Assembly (NCBI GenBank): GCA_002471375.1 | Contig: DKPV01000058.1 | Location: 81,417 to 89,173 of the forward strand | Direction: 5' to 3' | Source of the DNA: Flavobacteriales bacterium UBA7325 | GTDB lineage: Bacteria > Bacteroidota > Bacteroidia > Flavobacteriales_D > Crocinitomicaceae | DNA: 7,757 bases | Shown here: in pieces, positions 6,380-7,757 of the stretch | Layout: each line of letters begins with the position of its first letter | Position numbering within the stretch: the first letter of the stretch is position 1 | The notes under the pieces: generated by a model | The model's database searches: none | Seen by the model: only the letters and a program-made list of their open reading frames with translations | What the model was told of the DNA's origin: nothing | Program-made: the position numbers and the translations under genes

Positions 6380-7270
6380 TTAATACAAATCGTCCAATTT
6401 CATTCTCAAATATTTGTTAAGAGCGAACCAAGTAGATACAATTGAGATGACAACCCCAATGATTACAAGGGCTGCGAGCAGAAAAAGAAAACTCATTAAA
6501 TCCAATTGAATGTCAATTGAATCAAGAACATTGTTGAGTGCATAAAACAGTGCTAGAACCAAGCCCATAGCTATAGTACCACTGATAACTCCCATTCCAA
6601 CAGAGGACCAGAGGAATGGTCGTCGAATATATCCACTAGTCGCACCAACAAGTTGCATCGTTTTGATCGAGAACCGTTTTGAGTATAGAGAAAGTCGAAT
6701 CGTATTATTAATCATGGCAAAAGCAACGATTATTAATAAGAGAGCAACGGCACCGATCAACAGGACGAACTGCTTAAAACCAAGATTAACTGACTCCACA
6801 CTAGCCTTGTCATAACTCATTTCTTCGATACGATCGCCATATGACTCCATAATGAGTACTCGAATTTCCTCCAGCTTTTCGGCGGTAGCATATTCTTCAT
6901 TCGGCTTGAATGTAATCGTAGGCGGCATTGGATTAACGCCGTTATAGATCTCCATGATGTTATCAGCGTTCTGCCCATCTTCCTGAAAAGTCTCGATAGC
7001 TCGCTCAGGGGAAACAAATTCCACCTCATTAAATTGATCCCAGGTTTCCAATTCTTGCGCGACTTGTTTGATATCAGCCTCATTCAAATCCGCCTGGAAG
7101 AACAAATCACAAACTAGGCTTTCTTTTGCCTGCTTTTGCAGCTGATCTAAACCAAATACACCGCTTATTACTAGGCCAATAACGAATAAGACGAGTGATG
7201 TCCCTATGATTGTGGAAATGTAACTGGTTTTTACACCTCGCTTATTGTATTTCTCGACTCCGCCTGCCAT
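6380..7270 (-). CDS. ftsX: Cell division protein FtsX (ABC-transporter-type permease subunit)
   Basis: FtsX is the membrane part of the FtsEX complex, which couples ATP hydrolysis by FtsE at the division site to activation of periplasmic or surface wall hydrolases. The protein is 296 residues with the classic layout. A cytoplasmic N-terminus is followed by helix 1 (about 16-38) and an extracytoplasmic domain (about 39-166, with NPMPPTITFKPNEEYA at 113-128). Helices 2-4 lie at about 167-188, 222-246 and 259-283. The cytoplasmic loop MINNTIRLSLYSKRFSIKTM (186-205) continuing to QLVGAT is a family hallmark. An in-frame TGA two codons before ATG 7270 excludes a longer start. ftsE is not adjacent: accC and its terminator lie upstream. 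It is first in a tight cluster with the DUF3098 gene, uppP and truB. A small reading frame inside it (7083-6817) is a frame shadow. Confidence 0.95.
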   Translation of the reverse strand: MAGGVEKYNKRGVKTSYISTIIGTSLVLFVIGLVISGVFGLDQLQKQAKESLVCDLFFQADLNEADIKQVAQELETWDQFNEVEFVSPERAIETFQEDGQNADNIMEIYNGVNPMPPTITFKPNEEYATAEKLEEIRVLIMESYGDRIEEMSYDKASVESVNLGFKQFVLLIGAVALLLIIVAFAMINNTIRLSLYSKRFSIKTMQLVGATSGYIRRPFLWSSVGMGVISGTIAMGLVLALFYALNNVLDSIDIQLDLMSFLFLLAALVIIGVVISIVSTWFALNKYLRMKLDDLY

Positions 7271-7274
7271 AAAT

Positions 7275-7302
7275 CAAAAATAAGGAATAAGGCTAGATAC
7301 AA
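7275..7302 (-). promoter_or_regulatory. Candidate Bacteroidota promoter for the ftsX cluster, very close to the start codon
   Basis: On the minus strand, TTG (7302-7300), a 17-nt spacer and TATTTTTG (7282-7275) match the -33/-7 consensus TTG-N17-23-TAnnTTTG. The box ends only 4 nt before the ftsX ATG at 7270, so the transcript would be leaderless or nearly so. No better match was found in the 127-nt spacer. A/T-rich sequence makes chance matches fairly likely. Confidence 0.35.
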
Positions 7303-7371
7303 GAAGCTATAGAATGTGAGTTATAAAGAGTGAATTGTTAGAAGGAGATGAAAGACCTATGCTCGAATCAT

Positions 7372-7394
7372 TCCATGATCGATTAATCGATGGA
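7372..7394. repeat. Palindrome between the accC terminator and ftsX
   Basis: ATCGATTAATCGAT (7378-7391) is a perfect 14-bp palindrome. Flanking TCCAT (7372-7376) and ATGGA (7390-7394) extend the symmetry, apart from a small offset on the left side. It lies 108 nt upstream of the ftsX start, just after the accC terminator, and is not part of any coding frame recognised here. It could be an operator or simply A/T-rich symmetry. Confidence 0.4.
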
Positions 7395-7397
7395 CTT

Positions 7398-7430
7398 AAA
7401 ACAAAAAAGGGAACCCTTTTGGGGTTCCCT
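7398..7430 (-). terminator. Intrinsic terminator after accC
   Basis: On the minus strand, AGGGAACCC and GGGTTCCCT form a perfect 9-bp stem with a 5-nt loop (CAAAA), followed by the T-rich tail TTTTTGTTTT. The stem begins 19 nt after the accC stop codon. The plus-strand side is followed by ATATATAATT rather than a T-run, so it acts mainly on minus-strand transcription. It insulates ftsX from accC. Confidence 0.93.
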
Positions 7431-7449
7431 ATATATAATTTGGTTCAGA

Positions 7450-7757
7450 CTAATATTCGAACGTTTCCATGAATTTAGTCGTGAATTCTCCTTTGTTAAA
7501 CTGCTCATCCAACATTAACTTCTGATGGAAAGGAATCGTAGTTTTAATTCCTTCGATAATGTATTCATCGAGCGCTCTTTTCATCTTAGTGATCGCTTCT
7601 TCACGTGTTTGAGCCACCACAATCAATTTAGAAATCATTGAATCGTAGTTAGATGGGATCGTGTAGCCTGCGTATGCATGCGTATCAATTCTAATCCCGT
7701 GTCCTCCTGGTGAATGATAGCTTGTGATCTTACCTGGGCTTGGACGGAAATCATGAT
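7450..7757 (-). CDS. accC: Acetyl-CoA carboxylase biotin carboxylase subunit, C-terminal fragment (5' end outside window)
   Basis: The last 101 residues of the biotin carboxylase that carboxylates the biotin on AccB using ATP and bicarbonate, the first committed step of fatty-acid synthesis. The visible part starts HDFRPSPGKI, the segment that follows the family's NAEDP motif. It continues through SPGGHGIRIDTHAYAGYTIP, YDSMISKLI, and MKRALDEYIIEGIKTTIPFH, all characteristic of the biotin carboxylase C-terminal domain. The stop codon (7450-7452) comes just after this domain, as in stand-alone AccC. This argues against a fused carboxylase with a biotinyl domain. The frame is open to the window edge. 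A strong terminator follows. Related propionyl-CoA carboxylase subunits share these motifs, but their larger size makes them less likely. Confidence 0.93.
   Translation of the reverse strand, partial: HDFRPSPGKITSYHSPGGHGIRIDTHAYAGYTIPSNYDSMISKLIVVAQTREEAITKMKRALDEYIIEGIKTTIPFHQKLMLDEQFNKGEFTTKFMETFEY

Noticed and set aside
6817..7083. 88-codon minus-strand frame nested in ftsX
   Set aside because: It is a shifted frame inside the FtsX extracytoplasmic domain, and the FtsX frame is continuous and conserved through it.
1..7757. A defence system, CRISPR array, prophage or transposon
   Set aside because: Every open stretch is explained by housekeeping genes or short spacers. No direct-repeat arrays, integrases, transposases or terminal inverted repeats were seen.

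Overview
The window reads as chromosomal DNA of a Bacteroidota bacterium, most likely in the order Flavobacteriales. Three things suggest this. The protein sequences are of Bacteroidota type (queA, the five-helix oxidase subunit III, DUF3098). The ribosome binding sites are A/T-rich with no clear Shine-Dalgarno sequence. Promoter candidates match the Bacteroidota -7 consensus TAnnTTTG. Genus cannot be fixed from this window. All eight genes lie on the minus strand, so transcription runs from high to low coordinates. There are no mobile elements, CRISPR arrays, RNA genes or phage genes.

In transcription order: (1) 7757-7450 is the 3' end of accC (biotin carboxylase, fatty-acid synthesis), closed by a strong intrinsic terminator at 7398-7430. 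(2) 7271-7397 is a short spacer with a 14-bp perfect palindrome and a promoter candidate almost touching the next start codon. (3) 7270-3328 is an envelope/translation cluster, ftsX - DUF3098 - uppP - truB - queA, with 6-9 nt gaps between the first four genes. A 97-nt gap with its own promoter candidate precedes queA. The cluster ends at a bidirectional intrinsic terminator (3272-3308). (4) 3271-3045 is a leader region with a promoter candidate and an inverted repeat. (5) 3044-1 is a respiratory cluster: ctaB (heme O synthase) followed by two tandem, divergent cytochrome c oxidase subunit III genes. The second of these runs off the window only a few residues before its expected end.

The genes fall into two functional groups. 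FtsX, DUF3098 and UppP act in the cell envelope (division-linked wall hydrolysis and lipid-carrier recycling), and TruB and QueA modify tRNA. CtaB makes the heme precursor for, and the two subunit III proteins form part of, an aa3/caa3-type terminal oxidase whose subunits I and II must lie elsewhere.

Most of the window is ordinary housekeeping sequence. The most unusual feature is in the two oxidase subunit III proteins. Both carry a large insert (about 155 and 135 residues) in the same predicted periplasmic loop, and both inserts appear to be built from degenerate internal repeats (about 56- and 60-residue periods) sharing a GK(V/L)EL-DGS motif. The insert in the second protein is also histidine-rich.
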